Assembly: GCA_900088475.1 (NCBI GenBank)
Contig: FLMG01001397.1
Coordinates: forward strand, 13,909 to 77,908
DNA: 64,000 nucleotides
Source: Hyphochytrium catenoides
Taxonomy: Eukaryota > Sar > Hyphochytriomycetes > Hyphochytriales > Hyphochytriaceae
Reading direction: 5' to 3'
A model generated the notes under the pieces. The model worked only from the letters and a program-made list of their open reading frames with translations. It searched no databases and was not told the DNA's origin. The position numbers and the translations under genes were made by a program. Below, one piece after another: positions 54,201 through 64,000 of this stretch (the first letter of the stretch is position 1; every line of letters starts with the position of its first letter).

Positions 54201-57200
54201 GTTCACTCCTGCATCATCTACCTTTGCTGATGCGACCTGTGGTCATAGCTTTGCACTCCAAGGAGGAGCTGGTCACTCTAGGGTTGCGCACGTTAGAGTT
54301 TTGGGTCGACAACTTGAACCCCGATTTCCTTTATCCGGTAATGAGCTCGCAAGACATGCTACTGTCAGACCTCATGAGTGCCCTGTGTAGCCACCTGAAA
54401 CCGTCACCAGCTCCCTGTGGCGCTTTGGCACTTAGATTACTAGGCAAGCTAGGTGGAAGATCTCGACGGTTTCTTAATGAACCCCTCCAACTTCACGCAG
54501 CAGGAGACACGCGGACTCGGGTCATTGTGGACCTTGCTTGGGAACTTCGAGACAAAGGAAACACCCGGCTCACGCTTCAGTTAGGGCCCTCGATCGATGT
54601 CGCCTGTGATGTAGTGCGACGTCTAACTGTAAGTGGCGGCAGCCCCTGGTCGGCCGCGGCTGGAATAAGCAGTACCGGTGTCGGTGGAATCAAGCGCTCC
54701 TTGTCTGGGACTCCAGTCAGTACTTCGCACCAATCTCATGGGGCGTCACATGGAAGTGGATTAGACGCCACACCGTCACCGACGGCTGCTACGGATACCG
54801 AGGCCCTTACAGAGACGCAACTGAAGAAGATCGGCTTGCATAACAAACACCAGGCGCTACGCTTCATCATTGGCTGCTTAGCCGTACTTATACATAAAGG
54901 TGCTCCGGATGATGTGATGAATGTACGTAGGGACACCCGGTCTCCATCCATTCCAGCACCCGGACAGGAATCTCCAGCATCTGATCCCCAGCTTGAAGAG
55001 GTCCTGGTGGGCTCGTTCACACCGTCATCGAAGCCCTTCGTACCCCATCTTGTGGAAGGTGAGATCTTGGCATTGAAAAAGCTGCTGACAGCAGTCATCA
55101 ATGCCTGTGTGGATGTGGACCTGACTAGAGAGGCGAAGAGTATCTTCAAGGGACTCTGCGTGCATTTTACCTTACTCATAGTATCGCACACCGTCGTTCG
55201 ATCAACCTCTGAAGTTCCATACACGAATGCAGCAGCATTCTCGGATTGTGATCTAAAGGTCCCTGACTGGAGCTTTAGCGCTGGCGTCAACGAGGCTTAT
55301 TTATGGCTGATGAACGACGTCATTGTGGAGTCTTTGAGTGATGAAAATCCTAGGATTGTGAAGATCGGTGCCTGGGCGCTTAAGGTGATTATCGAGACGC
55401 TCACGGTTCTCTCAGAGTCGGAAGCTGAGGGGCTTGAGCATGGCGGCTACTTACTGCATGATTTGTTAAAGAAACTGACACACGCTTGTTACAAGAAGTC
55501 ATGGAGGAGCAAGGTAAGGACTGATAGGACCTCGTGCGCGTCTCTGTCTCGATTGGCTCAGAGAGCTGCGTCATCCTTGCTATGTCCAAACTCCCGCCTA
55601 ATCTCACTTCTGTCTTTACGTTTACCAGATTAGCGGATGCCGTGGTATTTCCGTACTAGTTCACCTGTTGCCGGACACATGGACTCTTCAACGAGAGATA
55701 GTTCTGACGCGTGCTCTCCTATTCGTCCTGGGCGATCACCCGCTTGAAGTCTCTTCTGTCATCTGTGAAGAGGCAAAACGCGCCCTGACTTTAATTCTAC
55801 GGAAGTGCCATCAGCTGCCAGTCGCCGCTGAAGCGACAGCTGCAAACAAGGCCATTCAGGCAGGTCAAAGCTCTGAATCTGCTACGAATAAGGAAACAGT
55901 GGCTATGGAGGTGGAAGGAGGAGGCAGTTCGGACGATACAGGAGGCACCCGGCATTGGCCAGCGTCACTGACGCCTCACGAAGCTTTTGTAGCACTTCTG
56001 GTGATGGATTTGGTTAGCTCCAAACTTGCAGTTAGAGGCTTCGTAGAGTCGACGCTGCATTATCTCGCAAAGGTACACCAGGTCACGGTAGGAGACCTGG
56101 TAGCGCCCAGCATTTCCTCTCTTTCTTCGGTCGTCTTTGGAAAGCCTCTACGACTGGTTCACCAGAGCAGTCAAGTCGGGTACATGGAGGCTTTGGCGTT
56201 TCTCTTGAGCCTAGACCGACCCCTGCTAGACAAATCAGCGAATGAAGTATTCCAGTTCTTGCAGGAAACGCTGACGATAGCGGATACCGAAGGTCAGGGA
56301 GATGGAATATCAGGTTTTCCGGGCTCTGCGTCGTCACCTAGCTTAGGGCCAGGTGCTGGAACGATTCTAGATTCTGGAGTATCGCCTGGGCTAAAGGCTT
56401 CTGGGCAAAGTACCGCTACCGCCAGCAGCAGTGTTTCAGATCCCTTTGAACAGCCCAGATCTGTTCAATTGCGGATTGCAGCCATCCGTGTCTCGTCAGC
56501 CATCATTCTTCATTTCTCGGAACGGAAGGAGGTTAACGAAGCAAGGAACCGTGTTATCGGCACCTTTTTCAAGTCTTTGACATGCCAAGTAGAAGAGGTC
56601 GTGGAAGCCGCGCATGAGGCTTTAGCACAGACCATTGCAGCCAACCGCCGCGCAAATGACAAGGCTTTGCCGAAGGAACTTCTGCAATCTTCTCTGCGCC
56701 CTATACTCCGAAATCTGGCTGACTTTAAGGAGCTGAGTATGCCTCTCCTCCGCGCACTATCGCGTTTGCTGCAGCTCCTCAGCAACTGTTTTAACGTCAC
56801 GTTAGGAGAGAAGCTCCTGGAGCACCTAGGACAGTGGGCAGAGCCCGACAAAATTATTGCTCTCGGGAAGTGGAAACGAGGTTCAGAGCCCGAGGTAGCG
56901 GCTGCCCTGATAGAGCTGTTTCATCTTCTACCACCCTCGAACAATTCTGCTGAAACAGCCGGCAGTAGCAGCAGTAATGCGGGTTCTGAAGTCACAGCAG
57001 GACGTGCTTCCTCTACACCCAATGCTGAAAAAGGGACACCTGCAACAGGAAGCTCGACCCCGTCATTTACTAAGGGAACCAAAGGCGATAGTAAAGCAGG
57101 AGAGGAGGAGGAGAAGAAAGTGGATGAAGAGGCGACGCCAGAAGTAGAGATTGTCATGCCTAAGTTCTTGGAGCCACTGGTGAAGACAGTGGTACAGCTT

Positions 57201-60200
57201 GAAGCAGTGCTGCATCGTTACGATGGCTATGGAAAGATGACAAGTCCATATCGCGCTCCATTAACCCTCTTTCTGAACCGGTATCCGAAAGAGGCCGCCG
57301 CGTTCTTCTTGCAGAAGGAGCGGCTTTTGAATTCGTCCTACTCCTCTCTCTTTCAAGCTATTCTGAAGAGCAAGGAGGCAGGACCTTTAAGAGAATATCT
57401 CACCGGAGAAGGTTCGGCTGAGCTCATAATCAGGTCTACTTTCGTGGCGGCCACCCGACACCAAGCCAGTGGCCTGGCGGAGGTGCCTACTGGTTCTGGT
57501 AGCGATGCTGGAACACCGATACCGACCAGTCAGCCTGGAACCATTGGCGCGCTATATAACCATCATACTACCCCCAGAATTGTTTCGGAAATCACAGCCA
57601 CTGTCATATCTCAGGGTAGTCATAGTGCGTTAACTCCTCAACAATTTCAGCAGATCCAGGCACAGACTCAGGCACAGATCCAGTCTAATGCTCAACGAGT
57701 TCACCAACAAGCTCTCCTAGCTGCCCAGCGACAAGGTCTGTCTCCCCAGCAAGCGCAAGCCCAAGCCCATCAAGCTCAACGCAAATACCTAGCGAAGACT
57801 GTGTATGATAAGGCGCTTATGGCAGCACAGGCGCAGGGATTGCCACATGCTCAGGCACAGGTGCAAGCGCAGCAAGCGCAGCAGAAGTACCTTGCGAACC
57901 TCCAGGCGCAGCTTTCGCAGAATTCTGCCCAGATGAAGGCCAATTTGGCAGGTCAACAAGTGGGAGGGCTGGGTAAAGGACCATACTCTGCCCAACAAAG
58001 TGCCTCCATGAACCATGCACTCCGTATCCAGAATGAGGCCATGGAGCTACACCTACAAGGTTTGCTGACTCTTCGCACTCTTGTCAGACTCGACCCACAG
58101 TGGCTTCAGAGGCAGTCTCTAGTTGTGGAGTATTTGCGGAAGCTCTGGCGATCGACTTCTCGCCTACAGCGGCTTATGGCGGAAGACAAGCTCCAGATGA
58201 AACACCAGACGGAGTCCAAGCTCATTGTGAAATGTCTAATCCACTATTGTCGCATGCAGACAGATGACGTGCAGGTGCTCTTCGAGATGTTGACAATGTT
58301 CTTACAGCGGACCCTTGTGGATTTTAGCTTTTTGAAGGACTTCTATTACGAAGAGGTCACCACTTTTCCCACCCAGCATCGAAAGGCTATCGTTCACCTC
58401 TTCTTGCGCATGCTGAGGGAGCCCAACACGTCCCAGGAGCTAAAGGTCCAGGCCCTTCAGCTGCTCGTCATTCCCATATTGTCCAAGACGTTTGAAGATC
58501 CAGCGGTTGAGAATGCGTCTGTGGTAGACGGAGAGACTATCGGCCTGATAATGCGGGACATGCTCGCTGCTGATCATGCTAGCTACAGCGAAGCCTTGCG
58601 TATTGAATTGCTGCAGCTCGCCACCTTACTGATAGAACATATGGGATTGGAGCTGTTAGACCACCGGAAGGAACTAATCAAATTTGCCTGGAACCACCTC
58701 AAGAGCGAAGACACTGCGAGCAAGCAATGGGCCTATGTCAATGTCTGCCGCTTTATTGCCGTCTATGACACGCCACCCAAAATCATTCTACAAGTGTACG
58801 TAGCGCTGCTTAGGACCTACCAGAGTGACGCGAAAGTGCTGGTTCGCACAGCGCTAGATATTCTCTTTCCTGCTTTGAAGAAGCGGCTGCCGCCCATGGA
58901 CTTCATCAAAGCCATTAAATGGACCAAGAAGATTATCTATGAAGAAGGACACGCCCTTCCACAACTTGTTCACATTTGGCAGCTCCTCGTGCGTCATCCA
59001 CAGGTGAGTACAGAGAGCCGATCGAGGTTCTGGTAGTCTGTTCTCTCACTAGTATAGTTCTGGATGTCGTGGACCTATGCTTCTGTCTCGAGGGCTTGCT
59101 TCTCTCCCCGCACAATATACTCTCCGGCCCCTATCTCTCCCCTCACATAGGCCATCTTATCCTTAATTTGTGACGTATATATTTAAACTGACTTTTACCT
59201 CCGTTCAGCTGTTTTATGCCAGTCGCTCGCAATTCGTGCCCCAAATGGTCAACAGTCTCAACCGACTGGCACTGCCCCCCAATTGTCCCTTGGAGAATAG
59301 ACTGTTGGCCATTTCTCTAGCTGACCTGATCATCGCTTGGGACCAGACGAGGCAAAAAAACCTTCAGACAACTGGAAAAGCGGAGGCGGAGGCAGAGGCA
59401 GCTATGAAACGACAGCGGGTGGAGGACAGGACCGCCCCAGGCTCTTCCCTGGAGCCTACAAGCGCAGTTCAGGGTACAGGGGGATCTGGAGCACCGTCGT
59501 CTCTACCGGGAGCTTCTTCCTCACTGGCCGCGCCCAGTCACACCCCTACAGCTGGTCACAAGCCTGGGCTGAGCCCTAAAACAGTGAGACCAAGCGCAGC
59601 GCCGGTAGTGGCGGTGGCAGGTACTGGACAGACCCCATCCGGACAGACAGCCAGTGGTGGAGACGCCCCTACGCCTACGGGTGCAGGAATGTCTAACGAG
59701 GATGAGTTCAAATTGAATCCAGCGATGATTGAAATGGTCGTCAACTTCCTTGTCAGAGTCGCCTTAGGAACAGCGGACATGAAGGAGACCTCCAAGCTAT
59801 CGTCTCGATGTCTTGAGCTCCTGGACAAAGCTTTAGATACGTGGCCTGGAGCCAACGTTAAGTTTGGTTATTTAGAGAAGCTCCTGACCACGGCTGCTGC
59901 CGCAGCGAACCCCCGTCAAGGCAGCTCGTCCACGAACCCCACCTCGTCGATGGATAAGTCGCCACTCCAATCTGTGGCTGTGTTGAAGGTTACCCTGACA
60001 ATTCTTAGAGTGACGCTGAAGCCCGCAGTCGTTCAGGTCCAAGGAAAGAATGTCTTCTTCCTTCAGCATGCGATGAAGATTCAGAAGCTGTTGGAACCTT
60101 GCTTTACGAAGACTGATGAGACCGTACAAGAGCTCCTGCGGGAAGTAGTAGGGCGAATAATGCAGGTCAGCGGCTTTCTTGAAATGCCAATTTGGGCTCA

Positions 60201-63200
60201 GCAGTCTTTCCGTGCCGACTTCACTCAAGGACCCCGTCTTCCTATCATTAGTCTGTTATTGCTCTTTTACACTCTCTCGTCTATCCTTGCAGCTTGATTT
60301 CTCTTCTGTTACTCTCGCATTCAGTCACCTTGTATACGAGGTTTCTCACTCCTCTCTATCGCGCTCTTACCTGCAGCTGTATCCGTTTACCAAGCCTGTG
60401 GAGCAAGTGACTAACAGCAAGTTCTACCACTGGCTCCGTGAGACTATCAATCGAAAGATACTCCAAGCAGTAACGGAGGGGCTCAAGGAGCCAACACCGA
60501 CGGCTTCATCAAGTAAAGGAGCCCAAGCCCCTGTAAGCGCAGCCGCAGCCACAACACCGGCAGCCGCTTCGTCCCTGCCAATCATCCTTCTACTGAGCAA
60601 GCTCTGCGGTATCAATCCGAAGTATTTGGAACACCATGCCAACGCCTTGCTACGTCTTGCACACCGCCTTACTAGAGACCATATACAGTCGGTTGTGGCC
60701 AAAGCTTCTTCTAAAGATTCATTGGAGAGCAGAGCATCCAAGACGAGGGAGATGATGGCCACACCCAGCCAAACGATTTACTTAAAGACAGCAGAACTTG
60801 CCAGTAGATCTGCATTAAAAAAGACTGCGCAGAGTTCGGGGCCACAGACTGCCCCTACTCCGGGAGGGCAATCAGGGCCTGCACCAGCTGGTGGATCCCA
60901 AGCCTCGTCTGTCGCATCCGCGCAGGGAATAGGAGCCAGTGGGTTCGCCTTGAGCAAGGAAGAAGATACCATCAAGACTTTGATCCTCTGTATTGAGCTT
61001 CTGGGCCAAGCCTTCTCACGTCTAGGAGACGCTCGTAAAAGCCTACTCCAGGTGTTTGGCGTCATATTGGAGAACTCTGACAGTGTTCCACTCCTGCTGG
61101 CGCTGATGAGGTTCTACAGCGTTTGGATTTTTGGGGTGACCCCAGGAGGATCTGGTCAGACACAGCCGCTTAACGTCATTTTACAGTCCAAAGAAAAAAT
61201 GGCACTGCTGCCCAAGCTCGGGCACTTCGAGCGCCTTGACGAAGTGACGGCTTTGCCGCTGACACTGCAGAGCCATGAGATTCTTCTTCGGCTTTTTGAG
61301 GCGCCAGACTCTGGTAACAGACCGGGACTAAGCTCCCAAGTCCTGCGCCCTTTTATGGCTGGGGTGCTCTCTCCTGACCCGTCATATCGCAAGCGTTTCT
61401 TTGAGATTTTTGCACAGCAAAGCGGAAAGGGACCAATTGCGAAGATTCCCTTCCTCTTCAAGGGTGTGGATTGGGAAGCCTGTGCATCTCGCTTCTGGAT
61501 TGCCTGTGCAGTGGATCTCATAGCTTCAGGCATCCATACAGCCTCTCCGCCAGCTTTGGCTGCAGGGACGAACGGAGCTCCATGGTTAGTCGTAAACAGT
61601 TCCAGTGGTCGGCTGCCGACAGCCGTGAGGACGCTACTCGCCAGCCACAGCCGATTTTTAGAAAAAGTCCGAACAGTATGCTCCACGTCCCAGCTCCTTC
61701 AGCCCATGCGCGACCTCTGCCATTTAGACGTGTCAATGTGCAACAGCCTCTGGATGCAGCTACTTCCAGCTGCTTGGGGTGTCCTAACAGAGCCTCTACA
61801 GTCCTCTCTTGTCCCTGGCGTGATATCACTTCTGGCCAAACCCTACCACCGGCGTCAGCTTCAAGTTCTGCCCTGGGAGAAAGGCATCTGCAACGTTATA
61901 AGGTCGATGCTGCAGGCTATTGTGCTCTGCAGGCCGCAGCCTGCTATCCCGTCAGAGCTGCTTACCTTCCTTTCGAAAACCTTCTACGTCTGGCATACAG
62001 CGTTACCTTTGCTCCAGTACCACTCATTATCTCCATCAACACCAGAGGATGAAAGGGAAAAGTGGGTGGCAGCTCTCGCAGAGATGTATATAGAGTTGTC
62101 CGACGAAGATATGATGGCTGGTCTCACGAGACGTTTTGCCAATCAGCAGGAGACCAAGGACGCCGTTTTGCTCGAGTCCCATGGGTTCACTCGCCTCGCG
62201 CAGGAAATGTACTTGGGCGCTATCAGCAAGGTGCACTCTAATCGGCTGCAGGACCCAAGCCGTCTGAGCAAATTTGAGATGAAGCAATGGGAGGACCGCT
62301 GGGTTGGAACTGCAAAGCATCTTTGCCAATGGCAGCTTTTGGGCGAGTTTGCACAATCAATAAGTAACCCGGAACTTGCTCTGGAGTGCACTTGGAAGCA
62401 GGGAGACTGGACCATGACGAAGACGCTATTGAACTCTAAGAATATCCAGGCTGCGCAGGTACGGGATAAGAATTAGGCCTACGAACTACATAGAACTAAA
62501 GTTAGCTTGGTGATCACAAGTTTATGAAAGTCAGACGCTCTCTCTCCCTGTTTTTTCCTCTCCTTCCTGTGACTAACACTGGCTGTCTTGCCGGGTCGAC
62601 AGGAGTCCGGACACCCAGTGCTGAAGCTAATGCAGGTGTTTGTCTCCCTACAAGAGAGCAAAGTCACTGATGCTGAGAGACATCTAGCCGAGGTGGTGCA
62701 AAGCTCTTTACAGAAGTGGAGCGCTCTCCCATCTCTTGGTTCCACCACGCACGAGCCACTTCTTCATCTTTTCCATCGCATAGCTGAAGCCCAAGAATCC
62801 ACTCAGATGACTAGTGAAATCGTCTCTGCCAGTCGCAGTCGGAAGCTGCCTGAGATCAAGGCGATGCTCTCAACGTGGAGAGAGCGGCTGCCAAACAAGT
62901 GGGATTCGATTGTTTGGTGGGATGATATTCTGAGCTGGAGGCTTCACATGTTCTCCACAGTCACGAACACCTTCACCTGGGCGGATGCTCAGCAGCTTGC
63001 CTGCCTGCATGACACCCCTTGGACGGTGATCAAGCTAGCACACACTGCGCGCAAACAGGGACTCACGGAGGTATGCCTAAACTCCCTAGCTAAGCTGTAC
63101 ACCGTGTCTACGATGGACGTTCAAGACGCCTTTCAGAAGCTACGAGAGCAGATCGTTATCTGCTACGAAAATCCTAGCGACCATCGAGGCGGATTGAACA

Positions 63201-64000
63201 TAATCAACAATACCAACTTGGATTATTTTTCACCTCAGCAGAAGGCTGAGCTGTTCCGTCTGAAGTCTCTTTTCCTCTATGCCTTGGGGGGCAAGTCAGA
63301 AGCCAATCAGGCACTGTCACACTCACTTCAGATCTCTGATAACTATGCAAAGAGCTGGCTCTCTTGGGGTACATACTGTGACCGCCTCTTCAAGGAACAA
63401 AAGCAGATCCAGCTGGCTGTTCAGGCAATGACGTGCTACCTGCAGGCTGTGCATCATCGTTCAGACTCTGCGAGGTTGATGCTGGCACGGGTCCTCTGGC
63501 TGCTGAGTACAGATGATGACAAGGCCACTTTAGCGCGTTGCTTTGAAGCTCATGGGAAGCAGTTGCCCATCTGGATATGGATTGTCTGGATCCCTCAGCT
63601 ACTGACCGCGCTTTCACGGCCGGAGGCGCCCCAGGTCCACATGGCATTGAGTTTCTCGGTGTTCCTTCCCTCATGTTTAAAGTCTATCACTTTTGGAGCT
63701 CCCTTCGTGGCTCATTCTGCCTCTTGTGATATCTCATCGATCTTTCTCTTGAATTCAACTCTTCTGGACTTTCCCAAGCATCGAGAATTCTGATCTCTGC
63801 GTGGTCGAGGAAAAACTGATTTTCATGTGCTTTACCGTACCCATCAGGTGCGCAACCTGCTACGTGGCCTAGCAGCCAAGTTTCCCCAGGCTCTGTATTA
63901 TACTATGCGCGCCTACCTGCTAGAAAAGAGAGAGGTGCCAGTTGACAAGCAGACGCCTTCAGCTAGTGGCTCTGAAGGCGCAAGTGGAGGTGGTGGGACT
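51240..64000 (+). CDS. TRRAP: TRRAP/Tra1 transcription co-activator subunit (3' truncated by window)
   Basis: Eight exons so far: 51240-51298, 51367-53314, 53516-55513, 55629-59003, 59209-60165, 60377-62458, 62603-63634 and 63848 onward. They total 3868 codons in one frame with every later junction in phase 0. TRRAP/Tra1 is a PIKK-related pseudokinase scaffold that contacts activators within SAGA and NuA4 histone acetyltransferase complexes in the nucleus. Diagnostic blocks include LLEILNRLPNNDLLKPYVLE and ENEENALICLRIIFDLHKNY-like sequence near residue 110, VRDSAMLTIPQHFLANSSVS, SGCRGISVLVHLLPD, KTVVQLEAVLHRYDGYGKMTSPYR, and FAT-region blocks such as WWDDILSWRLHMF and SRPEAPQ-VRNLLRG. HEAT-like helical repeats run throughout. 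Ser/Gly/Pro-rich insertions occur (for example 51760-52080), plus a Gln/Ala-rich insertion at 57640-57960. The PIKK-like and FATC domains lie beyond 64000. The start ATG at 51240 follows from the short first exon MNFSSAAQRLLQPDLSIDKR. Confidence 0.95.
57640..57960 (+). repeat. Gln/Ala-rich insertion with internal duplication in TRRAP
   Basis: Within TRRAP exon 4, about 105 residues consist mainly of Q and A. Two copies of a 34-codon unit are visible, starting near 57732 (QGLSPQQAQAQAHQAQRKYLA) and 57834 (QGLPHAQAQVQAQQAQQKYLA). They are exactly 102 bases apart and diverged at several codons. Confidence 0.8.

Noticed and set aside
1-64000. CRISPR arrays, bacterial operons, prophage, secondary-metabolite cluster or integrated virus
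   Set aside because: The window is intron-containing eukaryotic DNA throughout. No regularly spaced short repeats with unique spacers, no phage or transposase proteins and no biosynthetic gene cluster were seen.

Overview
This is a stretch of a eukaryotic nuclear genome. Spliceosomal GT-AG introns carry long pyrimidine tracts, genes lie on both strands with no operons, and the proteins are characteristically eukaryotic. A POC1-type centriolar WD40 protein points to a lineage that still builds centrioles or flagella, so a flagellate protist or another non-dikaryotic lineage is more likely than a flowering plant or a yeast. I cannot name the species. Base composition is moderate, and simple repeats (AG/CT, GAT, GCT, GGA) are common between genes. 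One 24-base N gap lies inside a gene.

Layout. 0-5 kb: a DENN-domain protein (+). 4.7-6.8 kb: a membrane-anchored thioredoxin-related ER protein (-). 7.8-8.9 kb: a C2-like coiled-coil protein (-). 9.3-9.9 kb: four tandem copies of a ~144-bp repeat. 10.6-13.05 kb: an unrecognised polytopic membrane protein (-). 16.9-20.4 kb: an intronless 1181-residue protein of unknown family (+), preceded by a cluster of TACTGTA heptamers. 20.9-28.7 kb: a many-exon kinesin-14 with a C-terminal motor (-). 30.2-31.7 kb: an unrecognised seven-span membrane protein (-). 31.7-35.8 kb: gene-poor, repeat-rich DNA. 35.8-39.7 kb: a GBA2-type non-lysosomal glucosylceramidase (+). 40.2-41.3 kb: a small leucine-rich-repeat protein (-). 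41.8-43.0 kb: a PSMG4-like proteasome assembly chaperone (+). 43.2-45.6 kb: a mitochondrial RCC1-repeat protein (-). 46.6-48.3 kb: POC1 (+). 48.5-49.2 kb: a CS-domain protein (-). 49.1-51.1 kb: coding-like but unassigned minus-strand sequence. 51.2 kb to the end: TRRAP/Tra1 (+), cut off by the window edge before its kinase-like domain.

The genes are ordinary housekeeping functions in different compartments: vesicle traffic, ER folding, microtubule motor, sphingolipid breakdown, proteasome assembly, mitochondria, centriole, and SAGA/NuA4 transcription co-activator. There is no sign of a dedicated gene cluster. From about 40 to 49 kb the genes are packed as alternating divergent and convergent pairs with 180-950 bp spacers. 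The least explained items are the 1181-residue orphan with its upstream palindromes, the 144-bp tandem repeat, and the two unrecognised membrane proteins. Intron boundaries were placed by hand from reading frame, splice dinucleotides and family similarity. Where intron phase could be checked it is stated.
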